Assembly (NCBI GenBank): GCA_003537575.1 | Contig: DPRS01000025.1 | Span: forward strand, 1 to 14,710 | From: Oxalobacteraceae bacterium | GTDB taxonomy: Bacteria > Pseudomonadota > Gammaproteobacteria > Burkholderiales > Burkholderiaceae_D | Length of the DNA: 14,710 nucleotides | Direction of reading: 5' to 3' | Shown here: positions 6,751 to 14,068 of the stretch, piece by piece | Position numbering within the stretch: position 1 is the stretch's first letter | How the letters are laid out: each line of letters opens with the position of its first letter | Made by a program: the position numbers and the translations under genes | The notes under the pieces: model-generated | What the model saw: the letters and a program-made list of their open reading frames with translations, nothing else | Database searches by the model: none | Told to the model about the DNA's origin: nothing

Positions 6751-7098
6751 ATGCAGATTCCCGTCGCCCTGCAGACTGTGGTCCTGCTGGCCCTGTCGAA
6801 TATCTTCATGACCTTCGCCTGGTACGGCCACCTGAAAAACCTGGCGAGCAAACCGTGGTGGATCGCTGCGCTGGTGAGCTGGGGCATCGCCCTGTTCGAA
6901 TACCTGCTGCAGGTGCCGGCCAACCGCATCGGCCACAGCGAAATGAGCCTGGCGCAGCTGAAGATCGTGCAGGAAGCGATCACGTTGACGGTGTTCGTGC
7001 CCTTCGCCATGCTGTACATGGATCAGCCGTTCAAGCTCGACTATGTCTGGGCTGGCTTGTGCCTGGTGGGCGCGGTGTATTTCATCTTCCGCGCATGA
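6751..7098 (+). CDS. DUF486 / DMT-type small membrane protein
   Basis: This 115-residue integral membrane protein appears to have four hydrophobic helices: about residues 4-24, 36-55, 74-92 and 96-114. Motifs include LSNIFMTFAWYGHLK, PWWIAALVSWGIALFEYLLQVPANRIGH and the C-terminal GAVYFIFRA. These match the DUF486 family, usually annotated as DMT (drug/metabolite transporter) superfamily proteins with no known substrate. It starts 10 nt after the folK stop, with only a weak ribosome-binding site, so it is probably read on the same transcript. A fresh promoter for panB lies 3' of it. The role is unknown; a transport function is inferred only from the superfamily. Confidence 0.88.
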   Translation: MQIPVALQTVVLLALSNIFMTFAWYGHLKNLASKPWWIAALVSWGIALFEYLLQVPANRIGHSEMSLAQLKIVQEAITLTVFVPFAMLYMDQPFKLDYVWAGLCLVGAVYFIFRA

Positions 7099-7131
7099 GC
7101 CGGCTCAACCTGATCTGAAAATCGGCCTGCG

Positions 7132-7160
7132 CTGAAAGTTGGCGGCATTTCTTTTATGAT
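7132..7160 (+). promoter_or_regulatory. Putative sigma70 promoter of panB
   Basis: CTGAAA (7132-7137) and TATGAT (7155-7160) match the -35 and -10 hexamers at 4/6 and 5/6 positions with the ideal 17-bp spacer. Transcription would start near 7167, about 40 nt before the panB ATG. This suggests panB is not solely dependent on readthrough from the folK cluster. Confidence 0.5.
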
Positions 7161-7207
7161 TACGTCGCCGAAGTTAAATAGAAATTTTTGCAATCAAAGG
7201 AACTGAC

Positions 7208-8038
7208 ATGGCCGGATACGCGCAAGACAAGCAGGATGAAGCACGACGCAAGACCGTCACCGTACCGGCATTGCAAGCCATGCGCGCGGCCGGCGAAAAG
7301 ATCGCCATGCTGACCTGCTACGACGCCAGCTTCGCCGCCCTGATGGACCACTGCGGCGTGGATGTGCTGCTGGTCGGCGATTCGCTCGGCAATGTCTCCC
7401 AGGGTCAGAGTTCGACGCTGCCGGTGACGCTCGCCGACATGGCTTATCACACTGCCTGCGTCGCGCGCGGCAACAAGACTGCCCTACTGGTGACCGACAT
7501 GCCTTTCGCCACCTACGCGACAAAGGAAAGCGCATTCGAGAACGCCGCCAAGCTGATGCAGGCCGGCGCCCACATGGTCAAGATCGAAGGCGGCGCCTGG
7601 CTGGCCGAGACCGTGCATTTTCTGGTCGAGCGCAGCATCCCCGTATGCGCTCACATCGGCCTGACGCCGCAATCGGTGCATGTATTGGGCGGCAACAAGG
7701 TGCAGGGCAAGACCGCTGCCGGCGCGGAAAAGCTGAAAGCCGACGCGCTGGCATTGCAGGCCGCCGGCGCCTCGCTGCTGGTGCTGGAAGCCATTCCCTC
7801 GGCGCTGGGCAAGGAAGTCACCGAGCTGCTGTCGATCCCGACCATCGGCATCGGCGCCGGCCCGGATTGCTCGGGCCAGGTGCTGGTCATGCACGACATG
7901 CTGGATGTCTTCCCGGGCAAAAAAGCCCGCTTCGTGAAAAACTTCATGCAGGGTCAGAACAGCATCGATGCCGCCTTCCGCGCCTACGTCGGCGCCGTCA
8001 GGGACAAGTCGTTTCCGGCGCCGGAACACTGCTTCTGA
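7208..8038 (+). CDS. panB: 3-methyl-2-oxobutanoate hydroxymethyltransferase (ketopantoate hydroxymethyltransferase)
   Basis: PanB transfers a hydroxymethyl group from methylene-tetrahydrofolate to alpha-ketoisovalerate, the first committed step of pantothenate and CoA synthesis. The 276-residue product has the family length. LLVGDSLGNVSQGQSSTLPV holds metal-ligand Asp58, TDMPF holds Asp97, MVKIEGG holds Glu127, and LVLEAIPSALG holds Glu194; these align with Asp45, Asp84, Glu114 and Glu181 of the E. coli enzyme at a constant offset. IPTIGIGAGPDCSGQVLVMHD and FPGKKARFVKNFM complete the C-terminal part. AAAGGA 6 nt before the ATG is a good ribosome-binding site. No panC is adjacent. Its stop codon lies within a tandem repeat shared with the convergent can gene. 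Confidence 0.97.
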   Translation: MAGYAQDKQDEARRKTVTVPALQAMRAAGEKIAMLTCYDASFAALMDHCGVDVLLVGDSLGNVSQGQSSTLPVTLADMAYHTACVARGNKTALLVTDMPFATYATKESAFENAAKLMQAGAHMVKIEGGAWLAETVHFLVERSIPVCAHIGLTPQSVHVLGGNKVQGKTAAGAEKLKADALALQAAGASLLVLEAIPSALGKEVTELLSIPTIGIGAGPDCSGQVLVMHDMLDVFPGKKARFVKNFMQGQNSIDAAFRAYVGAVRDKSFPAPEHCF

Positions 8039-8076
8039 TGCCGGCTTGCTGATGCCGCATTACTGATGCCGGCTTA
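8035..8076. repeat. Three tandem 14-bp units at the panB/can junction
   Basis: The units are CTGATGCCGGCTTG (8035-8048), CTGATGCCGCATTA (8049-8062) and CTGATGCCGGCTTA (8063-8076). The first contains the panB stop TGA (8036-8038) and the third contains the can stop (TTA at 8074-8076, read on the other strand). The array fills the whole 35-bp gap between the two convergent genes. It probably arose by local duplication, with later drift in the middle unit. No T-run terminator is visible here. Confidence 0.75.
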
Positions 8077-8748
8077 ATCCGGACAGTAATCCTCGTAGCG
8101 CGCATAGGCTTCCTGCAGCCGTTCGCCCAGTTTCTGCGGGCCGCCAATGGCGACGCCAAGGTCGCGCAGCAAGCCATCCTGCAAGCCGTAGATCCAGCCA
8201 TGCACGGTGAGCGACTGACCGCGTTCCCAGGCATCCTGGACGATGGTGGTCTGGCAGACGTTGGCAACCTGCTCGATCACGTTCAGCTCGCAGAGGCGGT
8301 CCTGCTTTTCGCGCGTGGGCAGGACATCGCCCAGATAGCGCTCGTGCTTCTGGTGCACATCCTGCACATGGCGCAGCCAGTTGTCGGCCAGACCGATGCG
8401 GCGCTTCACCAGCGCCGCATGCACGCCGGAACAGCCGTAATGGCCGCAGACAATCACATGCTTGACCCCCAGGACTTCAATGGCGAATTGCAGCACCGAG
8501 AGGCAATTGAGATCGGTATGAACGACCACGTTGGCAATATTGCGGTGAACAAATAGCTCGCCCGGCGCCAGGCCGACGATTTCATTGGCCGGCACGCGGC
8601 TGTCCGAACAGCCGATCCACAGGTACTCCGGCGATTGCTGCGCCGCCAGCTTCTTGAAAAACTCAGCGTCACTTTCCACCCTGGACGCCGCCCATTCGCC
8701 GTTATTGTGAAACAGCGCTTCCAGGCCATCATGCTTTTGGGTTGTCAT
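8074..8748 (-). CDS. can: Beta-class carbonic anhydrase
   Basis: This zinc enzyme interconverts CO2 and bicarbonate in the cytosol, supplying bicarbonate to carboxylases. From ATG at 8746-8748 the product has 224 residues. The signature YLWIGCSDSRVP gives Cys47 (Zn), Asp49 and Arg51; IVCGHYGCSG gives His103 and Cys106 (Zn). FVHRNIANVV and the C-terminal TVHGWIYGLQDGLLRDLGV are also typical of the Can group. An ATG at 8754 would add two residues, but GGA sits 6 nt before the 8748 ATG and directly against the other, favouring 8748. It is convergent with panB. The upstream region is AT-rich and shared with the divergent binding-protein gene. The symbol can follows E. coli usage. Confidence 0.94.
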   Translation of the reverse strand: MTTQKHDGLEALFHNNGEWAASRVESDAEFFKKLAAQQSPEYLWIGCSDSRVPANEIVGLAPGELFVHRNIANVVVHTDLNCLSVLQFAIEVLGVKHVIVCGHYGCSGVHAALVKRRIGLADNWLRHVQDVHQKHERYLGDVLPTREKQDRLCELNVIEQVANVCQTTIVQDAWERGQSLTVHGWIYGLQDGLLRDLGVAIGGPQKLGERLQEAYARYEDYCPD

Positions 8749-8931
8749 CGGCATTCCAATAATTTATTGAATGTACAAAAAAACCACACTCATGTTGCCA
8801 AAACGAAAAAGATAAATGATACATTAGCGAATAATTTAACATTCTCGCATGGCTGCGTCATTCACGCGCCAGCCTTGCATCATGCCAGAATTAAAGAAAT
8901 GGCATGGTGCATCCATGCAAAGGAAGCACGA
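8749..8931. promoter_or_regulatory. AT-rich divergent region between can and the binding-protein gene
   Basis: This 183-bp region is strikingly AT-rich on the can side (8761-8820 counts 27% G+C). It should carry the leftward can promoter and the rightward promoter of the binding-protein/GGDEF-EAL pair. A weak rightward candidate is TTGCCA at about 8797 with TACATT about 19 bp on, in a stretch rich in A. I cannot name a regulator site. AAGGAAG at 8920-8926 is the ribosome-binding site for the TTG start at 8932. Confidence 0.4.
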
Positions 8932-9801
8932 TTGAAGTTATTGCCACGCATACTGGCATGCGCCCTCATTGCCTGCTTGACCTGGACCGTCGCTCCATCG
9001 GCGCTGGCCAGCCATGCCATTGGCCCTTCGCTGAGCTTTGGGGTTATCAATTTACGCAGTGCCTACATGACTGCGCAGTACTGGAATCCGATCCTGCGCT
9101 ATGTCAGTCAGCGCAGCGGCGTGCCGCTCAAGCTCAGGATTGCTAAATCGGGGCCGGAGCATGCGGCAATGATCCGTCGCGGCGAACTGGATTTCATTTA
9201 TTCGAACTATCAATTTGCGCCTGGTAACGATACCGTCGGCTATACGGCGATCGCCCGTCCGTTGGGTGAATCGATACGCAGCCTGATCATCGTTCCGGCC
9301 GGTTCAGCCATCGATTCGCTGGACCAGTTGCGCGGCCGCGTGGTCGCGTTTCCCTCGAAAGTCGCTTTTGCCGGCTACCATGTGCCGATGGACGCATTGC
9401 TACGCGCCGGCATCCAGATCAAGCCGCAATTCGTCGGCACCATCGAAGCCACGCTGGGACGAGTGCTGTCGGGACAGGTGCCTGCTGCGGCCGTCGGCGC
9501 CACGATCGCCAGAGATTATGCGGAACGCCAGCATGCCGCGTACCGCGTTTTGTGGAGTTCCGAAGAATATCCTGCCATACCGGTTGCCGCCCACCCCGCC
9601 GTGCCGAAAGATAAGGTCGAAGCGGTGCGCGCTGCGCTGCTGGCAATGGCCGATGACCCCAAGGGGCGGGAAATCCTCGCTTTCAGCGCCCCCCTGTTCG
9701 GATATCCTCCCAACACCGGTTTTGTCTCCGCCGGTGAGGTGGACTATGACCCAATGCGCCGTTTCTACAAGTATCGCCTGGCGCCGCAGGATACTCGCTA
9801 A
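8932..9801 (+). CDS. Periplasmic PhnD-like substrate-binding protein
   Basis: This 289-residue secreted protein belongs to the phosphate/phosphite/phosphonate-type binding proteins (PhnD/PtxB superfamily). I chose the TTG at 8932 because AAGGAAG lies 5 nt before it and the product then opens with a textbook signal peptide, MKLLPRILACALIACLTWTV, cleaved near PSALA/SH; an ATG at 8899 would bury this. Mature-protein motifs are LSFGVINLRS, PEHAAMIRRGELDFIYSNYQF, RGRVVAFPSKVAFAGYHVPM, GTIEATLGRVLSGQVPAAAV and a final lobe ending FGYPPNTGFV. The Ser/Thr-rich and Ser-His elements that hold the anion in characterised PhnD-type proteins are replaced (SKVAFAG, VGTIEA), so the ligand may differ. No permease or ATPase gene is nearby. 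The GGDEF-EAL gene follows after 2 nt, suggesting this protein is its sensor partner; that role is inference. Confidence 0.85.
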   Translation: MKLLPRILACALIACLTWTVAPSALASHAIGPSLSFGVINLRSAYMTAQYWNPILRYVSQRSGVPLKLRIAKSGPEHAAMIRRGELDFIYSNYQFAPGNDTVGYTAIARPLGESIRSLIIVPAGSAIDSLDQLRGRVVAFPSKVAFAGYHVPMDALLRAGIQIKPQFVGTIEATLGRVLSGQVPAAAVGATIARDYAERQHAAYRVLWSSEEYPAIPVAAHPAVPKDKVEAVRAALLAMADDPKGREILAFSAPLFGYPPNTGFVSAGEVDYDPMRRFYKYRLAPQDTR

Positions 9802-9803
9802 TC

Positions 9804-12680
9804 ATGTCCATTTTCCATCTTTGCCGCAATCTCGGCCTGGCTGCCCGCATCAAGCTGGCATCCGGCACGCTGCTCGCCATCGTCGGCAGCACGTATTTCT
9901 CCGTTGACCTGCGCAATGACATCAGTTTCCAGCGCGACAAACTGGAAAAGGGCATGCATTATGAAATCGATTTCCTCGCCCCCGCGCTGGCCGAGCCCGT
10001 GCTCACCGGCGACCATGCCCTGATACAGCAGTTGCTGGACCAGGGAGCGAGACAGCCGGCGATACACAACATTATCTGGATCGACAGCAGCGGACACCGG
10101 ATGCAAAATGCCGCCGACCCGAACGGTGATGCGGCGTTAAAGGCACCTGTCTGGTTTACGCGCTGGCTGGACTTTCCACGCTTTTCACAAGAAAAGGAAA
10201 TCAGCGTCGGCGGCGAAAGCTACGGCCGGCTGCGGCTGGAAATGACGGCGACGCCGGCAATTAACCAGATCTGGCAGCAGATGCTCGGCAAGCTCGGCAT
10301 TCTGTTGCTGGGTATCGGCGGTCTGTTCGCCGTGATCGGCAAGCTCGTCTCCAGCGGGCTGAGGCCGCTGTACGCGCTGCAGAAAGCCTCGCAGCAATTC
10401 GGCCAGGGCGATCACGCAGTGCGCCTGGCGCCCAGCGGGCCGCCGGAAATGCGAGCCTGCATCCATGCCTTCAATAACATGGCGACCAACATCGAGCGCC
10501 TGCTCGGTTCGCTGCACGACAGCGGTTCGCGCAATCGCCTGCTGGCGGTAATCGTCGAACAATCGAATGTGCCCATCATTACCACGGATTTGCAAGGCAT
10601 CATCACCAGCTGGAACCCGGCGGCTTGCGCCCTGTATGGCTATACCGCCGAGGAAATCATCGGCCAGCCGTCCGGCATGCTGTACCAGCCGGAATCGGAT
10701 CGTGAATTCAGGGAAGCCGTGGCGCGCATCAATACTGCGCAGCCGGCCAGTTTCGAAGCCCGCCGCCTGACCCGCGATGGCCGCGTCCTCGACATCTCGC
10801 TCAGCGTCTCGCCTCTGTACGATGAAAACAACCGCCACATCGGCGAAATCAGCCTCTCGCGCGACATCACCCGGCAAAAGCGCGCGGAAGAAGCGCTGTC
10901 CAAGGAAAAGGAACGCGCGCAAGTGACGCTGGCATCGATCGCCGACGCGGTAGTCACCACCGACACTGCCAGCAACATCGATTACCTGAACCCGGTCGCG
11001 GAAAGGCTGCTCGGCTGGCGCGCGGATGAAGCCTATGGCCATGCTCTCGGCGAGATTTTCCACTGCGTCGACAAGGACGGCGAGCCGATCGACAATCCGG
11101 CGGAACAAGCGCTGCATGGACAGCAAGGACTGGAAGTGCGGGGTGACGCCGTGCTGGTGTCGCGCCACGGCGTGCGCCTGCCGATCGAGCATTCGGCTGC
11201 GCCGATTTCCTGCCATGAAGGCGAAGTCATCGGCATGGTGCTGGTGTTCCGCGACGTCAGCGCTTCGCACAACATGGCTCGCCAGCTTTCCTGGCAAGCC
11301 AGCCATGACGCCCTCACCTCGCTGGCAAACCGCCGCGAATTCGAGCACCGCCTGGATGCCCTGATCGGCTCCGCACACGAGCATGGCCGCCAGCATGCCA
11401 TGCTGTACATGGACCTGGACCAGTTCAAGGTCGTTAACGACACTTGCGGACACGGCGCCGGCGACGAATTGCTGCGCCAGCTGAGCGCGCTGCTCAGTGC
11501 CCGCGTCCGTGGTTCCGATACCCTGGCGCGCCTGGGGGGCGACGAATTCGGCGTCCTGCTGGCCGACTGCCCGCTGGACAAGGCGATGGATGTGGCCGAA
11601 GCGCTGCGCGAAACCGTTTCGAGCTTCCGCTTTGCCTGGCAGGACAAGACTTTTGCCATTGGCGCGTCGATCGGCGTGGTGCCGATCGCCGGCCAGCGCG
11701 AAGCCAATGCCGACATCATGGGCGTTGCCGATGCCGCTTGCTATGCCGCCAAGGACAAGGGCCGCAACCAGGTGCAGGCCAGCCCGAACACGCGCGAGCT
11801 GACCCAGCGGCGCGGTGAAATGCTGTGGGTCTCGCGCATCAACAGCGCCCTGGAGGAACACCGCTTCCTGCTGCACTACCAGCGCATCGTCCCGGTGCAT
11901 GACGGCGAAGCCGGCCCCGCGCATTATGAAGCGCTGCTGCGCATGCTCGACCAGGACGGCAAGGTGGTGCCGCCGATGAGCTTCATCCCGGCCGCCGAAC
12001 GCTACAACCTGATGCGCGCGCTGGACCGCCGGGTCGTGTCGCTGGCCTTCGAGGAATGCCGCGAACGCGCGCAATTGGCCGCGACTGCGACGGCGCCGGT
12101 CATCTCGATCAACCTGTCGGGCGATTCGCTGAGCGATCCGCTGCTGCTCGATTTCCTGAAAAGGCAGTTTGCCGAATATGCGGTTGATCCGCGCGGCATC
12201 TGCTTCGAGGTCACCGAGACAGCCGCCATCGCCAACCTGGAAACGGCGAATGTCCTGATACGGGAGCTCAAGAGCATGGGCTGCCGCTTCTCGCTGGACG
12301 ATTTCGGCAGCGGCCTGTCTTCCTTCGGCTACCTGAAAAACCTGCCGGTCGATTACCTGAAGATCGACGGCAGCTTCGTGCGCGACATGGCGCGCGATCG
12401 CACCGATGCGGCGATGGTCGAAGCAATCAACAACATCGGCCATGTCATGGGCATCAAGACCATCGCCGAATGGGTAGAAAATGAGGAAACCCTGGCGGTG
12501 CTGCGGCGTATTGGCGTCGATTACGCGCAGGGCTATCTATTCGGCCGGCCGCAGCCGATGGCGGAGATTCCACCAGAAGAAAATTTTTCTCAGGCCAGCC
12601 CGCCGCGCCCTGCTCCGTCCCTGGAGAACGCGCGCCCGGATAGCTTGACTGACGACTCCAGCATCATGCCGGGATTTTGA
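9804..12680 (+). CDS. Membrane-bound sensor with HAMP-PAS-PAS-GGDEF-EAL domains
   Basis: This 958-residue inner-membrane protein probably makes and/or degrades cyclic di-GMP. TM1 is about residues 18-34, a periplasmic domain spans 36-160, and TM2 is about 164-183. A HAMP-like linker (186-240) is followed by PAS domains at about 245-365 (NVPIITTDLQGIITSWN) and 370-490 (ADAVVTTDTASNIDYLNP). The cyclase domain (495-655) has intact GGDEF at 578-582 and an inhibitory-site RxxD at 569-572. The phosphodiesterase domain (685-930) has EAL at 709-711, Asn770, Glu802 and Glu805, Asp832-Asp833, Lys853, Glu889/Glu892 and QGYLFG, so the usual catalytic residues are present. The last 30 residues look disordered. 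It is the second gene of a unit with the PhnD-like protein, 2 nt apart, and ends before a strong terminator. Which activity dominates cannot be read from sequence. Confidence 0.93.
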   Translation: MSIFHLCRNLGLAARIKLASGTLLAIVGSTYFSVDLRNDISFQRDKLEKGMHYEIDFLAPALAEPVLTGDHALIQQLLDQGARQPAIHNIIWIDSSGHRMQNAADPNGDAALKAPVWFTRWLDFPRFSQEKEISVGGESYGRLRLEMTATPAINQIWQQMLGKLGILLLGIGGLFAVIGKLVSSGLRPLYALQKASQQFGQGDHAVRLAPSGPPEMRACIHAFNNMATNIERLLGSLHDSGSRNRLLAVIVEQSNVPIITTDLQGIITSWNPAACALYGYTAEEIIGQPSGMLYQPESDREFREAVARINTAQPASFEARRLTRDGRVLDISLSVSPLYDENNRHIGEISLSRDITRQKRAEEALSKEKERAQVTLASIADAVVTTDTASNIDYLNPVAERLLGWRADEAYGHALGEIFHCVDKDGEPIDNPAEQALHGQQGLEVRGDAVLVSRHGVRLPIEHSAAPISCHEGEVIGMVLVFRDVSASHNMARQLSWQASHDALTSLANRREFEHRLDALIGSAHEHGRQHAMLYMDLDQFKVVNDTCGHGAGDELLRQLSALLSARVRGSDTLARLGGDEFGVLLADCPLDKAMDVAEALRETVSSFRFAWQDKTFAIGASIGVVPIAGQREANADIMGVADAACYAAKDKGRNQVQASPNTRELTQRRGEMLWVSRINSALEEHRFLLHYQRIVPVHDGEAGPAHYEALLRMLDQDGKVVPPMSFIPAAERYNLMRALDRRVVSLAFEECRERAQLAATATAPVISINLSGDSLSDPLLLDFLKRQFAEYAVDPRGICFEVTETAAIANLETANVLIRELKSMGCRFSLDDFGSGLSSFGYLKNLPVDYLKIDGSFVRDMARDRTDAAMVEAINNIGHVMGIKTIAEWVENEETLAVLRRIGVDYAQGYLFGRPQPMAEIPPEENFSQASPPRPAPSLENARPDSLTDDSSIMPGF

Positions 12681-12701
12681 TTTAAAGCGCCTGTCAACAT
12701 G

Positions 12702-12730
12702 AAAAATGCCGGCATGAAGCCGGCATTTTT
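12702..12730. terminator. Bidirectional Rho-independent terminator
   Basis: AAAAATGCCGGC (12702-12713) pairs perfectly over 12 bp with GCCGGCATTTTT (12719-12730) around a 5-nt loop. Each strand reads as a GC stem with a T-run, so it can end both the plus-strand GGDEF-EAL transcript and the minus-strand dnaJ transcript, which converge here. Confidence 0.9.
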
Positions 12731-12764
12731 ACGGGCAGCCGGATCTCCGGCCTTCGCATAGGGA

Positions 12765-13898
12765 TTATTCGAAAAATCCCTTGACCTTGTCCATCCAGGA
12801 TTTCGATTGCGGGCTGTGCTTGGATCCGCCTTCGACCGTCAGGCGGTCCAGTTCGCGCAGCAAATCCTTCTGCTTTTCAGTCAGCTTGACCGGCGTCTCG
12901 ATCACCACGTGGCAGAACAGGTCGCCCGGGTAACCGGAACGCACGCCCTTGATGCCCTTGCCGCGCAGGCGGAAGGTCTTGCCGGTCTGCGTGCCTTCCG
13001 GCAGCGTGAAGGATGCCTTGCCGCTCAGGGTCGGCACCTCGACTTCGCCGCCCAGCGCCGCCTTGGCAAAGGAAATCGGAATCTCGCAGTGCAGGTCGTC
13101 GCCGTCGCGCTGGAACACCGAATGCTGCTTGATATGGATCTCGACATACAGGTCGCCCGGCGGCCCGCCGTTCATGCCGGGCTCGCCATTGCCGGACGAG
13201 CGGATGCGCATGCCGTCGTCGATGCCGGCCGGGATCTTCACTTCCAGCGTCTTGTTGCGCTTGATGCGCCCTGCTCCACCGCAGGCGGCGCACGGCTCGG
13301 GAATAATCTTGCCGGTGCCGTGGCACTTCGGGCAGGTTTGCTGGATGCTGAAGAAACCCTGCTGCATGCGCACCTGGCCATGACCGCCGCAAGTCGGGCA
13401 GGTGGTCGGTTGCGTGCCCGGCTTGGCGCCGCTGCCGTGGCAGACGTCGCAGCCGTCCCACGAGGGCACGCGGATGGTGGTATCGAAGCCGTGTGCGGCC
13501 TGTTCCAGTGTGATGTCGAGGTTGTAGCGCAGGTCAGCGCCGCGATACACCTGCGGACCGCCGCCGCCGCGGCCACCGCGGGCATTGCCGAAGATGTCGC
13601 CGAAAATATCGCCGAAGGCATCGGCGAAGCCGCCCGCGCCGGCGCCGCCGAAGCCGCCCGCGCCCATGTTGGGATCGACTCCGGCATGGCCGTAACGGTC
13701 GTAGGCTTCCTTCTTCTGCGGATCGGACAACATCTCGTAGGCTTCCTTGGCCTCCTTGAATTTCTCTTCCGCGCCCTTGCTGTCCGGATTGCGGTCCGGA
13801 TGGTATTTCATGGCGAGCTTGCGATACGCTTTCTTGATCTCGTCATCCGAAGCGTTCTTGCCCACTCCCAGTACTTCGTAAAAATCTCGCTTTGCCAT
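12765..13898 (-). CDS. dnaJ: Chaperone protein DnaJ (Hsp40)
   Basis: DnaJ delivers unfolded proteins to DnaK and stimulates its ATPase. The 377-residue product has all domains of a class A DnaJ. The J domain carries the HPD motif at 33-35 (KYHPDRNPD), followed by a Gly/Phe-rich linker (GGFGGAGAGGFADAFGDIFG). The zinc-finger region has four CxxCxGxG repeats: CDVCHGSG, CPTCGGHG, CPKCHGTG and CAACGGAG. A substrate-binding C-terminal region follows, and the protein ends WMDKVKGFFE. Length and motifs are normal. The ribosome-binding site is weak (AAGG about 12 nt upstream). It lies 170 bp downstream of dnaK in the same direction, the usual dnaK-dnaJ order, so readthrough from the dnaK heat-shock transcript is likely, modulated by the hairpin between them. 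Confidence 0.98.
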   Translation of the reverse strand: MAKRDFYEVLGVGKNASDDEIKKAYRKLAMKYHPDRNPDSKGAEEKFKEAKEAYEMLSDPQKKEAYDRYGHAGVDPNMGAGGFGGAGAGGFADAFGDIFGDIFGNARGGRGGGGPQVYRGADLRYNLDITLEQAAHGFDTTIRVPSWDGCDVCHGSGAKPGTQPTTCPTCGGHGQVRMQQGFFSIQQTCPKCHGTGKIIPEPCAACGGAGRIKRNKTLEVKIPAGIDDGMRIRSSGNGEPGMNGGPPGDLYVEIHIKQHSVFQRDGDDLHCEIPISFAKAALGGEVEVPTLSGKASFTLPEGTQTGKTFRLRGKGIKGVRSGYPGDLFCHVVIETPVKLTEKQKDLLRELDRLTVEGGSKHSPQSKSWMDKVKGFFE

Positions 13899-13980
13899 GT
13901 TGTCGGCGCCTTGTTATTTCAAAACCTATTTCGTGAACCAGCCCGTGGGCAGGCTTCATGAAATCGACTCTGCCGGAACG

Positions 13981-14024
13981 GAAAACGCCGAGCCGAAGAC
14001 CGCAATGGCCATATCGACTCGGCG
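13981..14024 (-). terminator. Terminator-like hairpin between dnaK and dnaJ
   Basis: CGCCGAG (13986-13992) and CTCGGCG (14018-14024) can form a 7-bp GC-rich stem with a loop of about 25 nt that may pair further. On the minus strand the stem is followed by TTTTCCGTT, a short T-rich tail. It could reduce transcription from dnaK into dnaJ or be an mRNA processing or stability element. The long loop and short T-run make it a weaker case than the other terminators in the window. Confidence 0.35.
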
Positions 14025-14068
14025 CGCCGCCGCATGAAGGAAGAGCTCCCTCATACGGCTTGTGATGC

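Noticed and set aside
8635..8931. Upstream in-frame extension of the PhnD-like protein
   Set aside because: It would overlap can and place about 99 residues before a perfect signal peptide; the TTG at 8932 has an ideal Shine-Dalgarno sequence.
10185..12443. 752-codon open frame antisense to the GGDEF-EAL gene
   Set aside because: The opposite strand encodes a full multidomain protein with intact motifs. The antisense frame is Arg/His/Gln-rich without recognisable domains, a usual by-product of GC-rich third positions.
12807..13961. 384-codon plus-strand frame antisense to dnaJ
   Set aside because: dnaJ on the other strand is complete and conserved; this frame has no family features.
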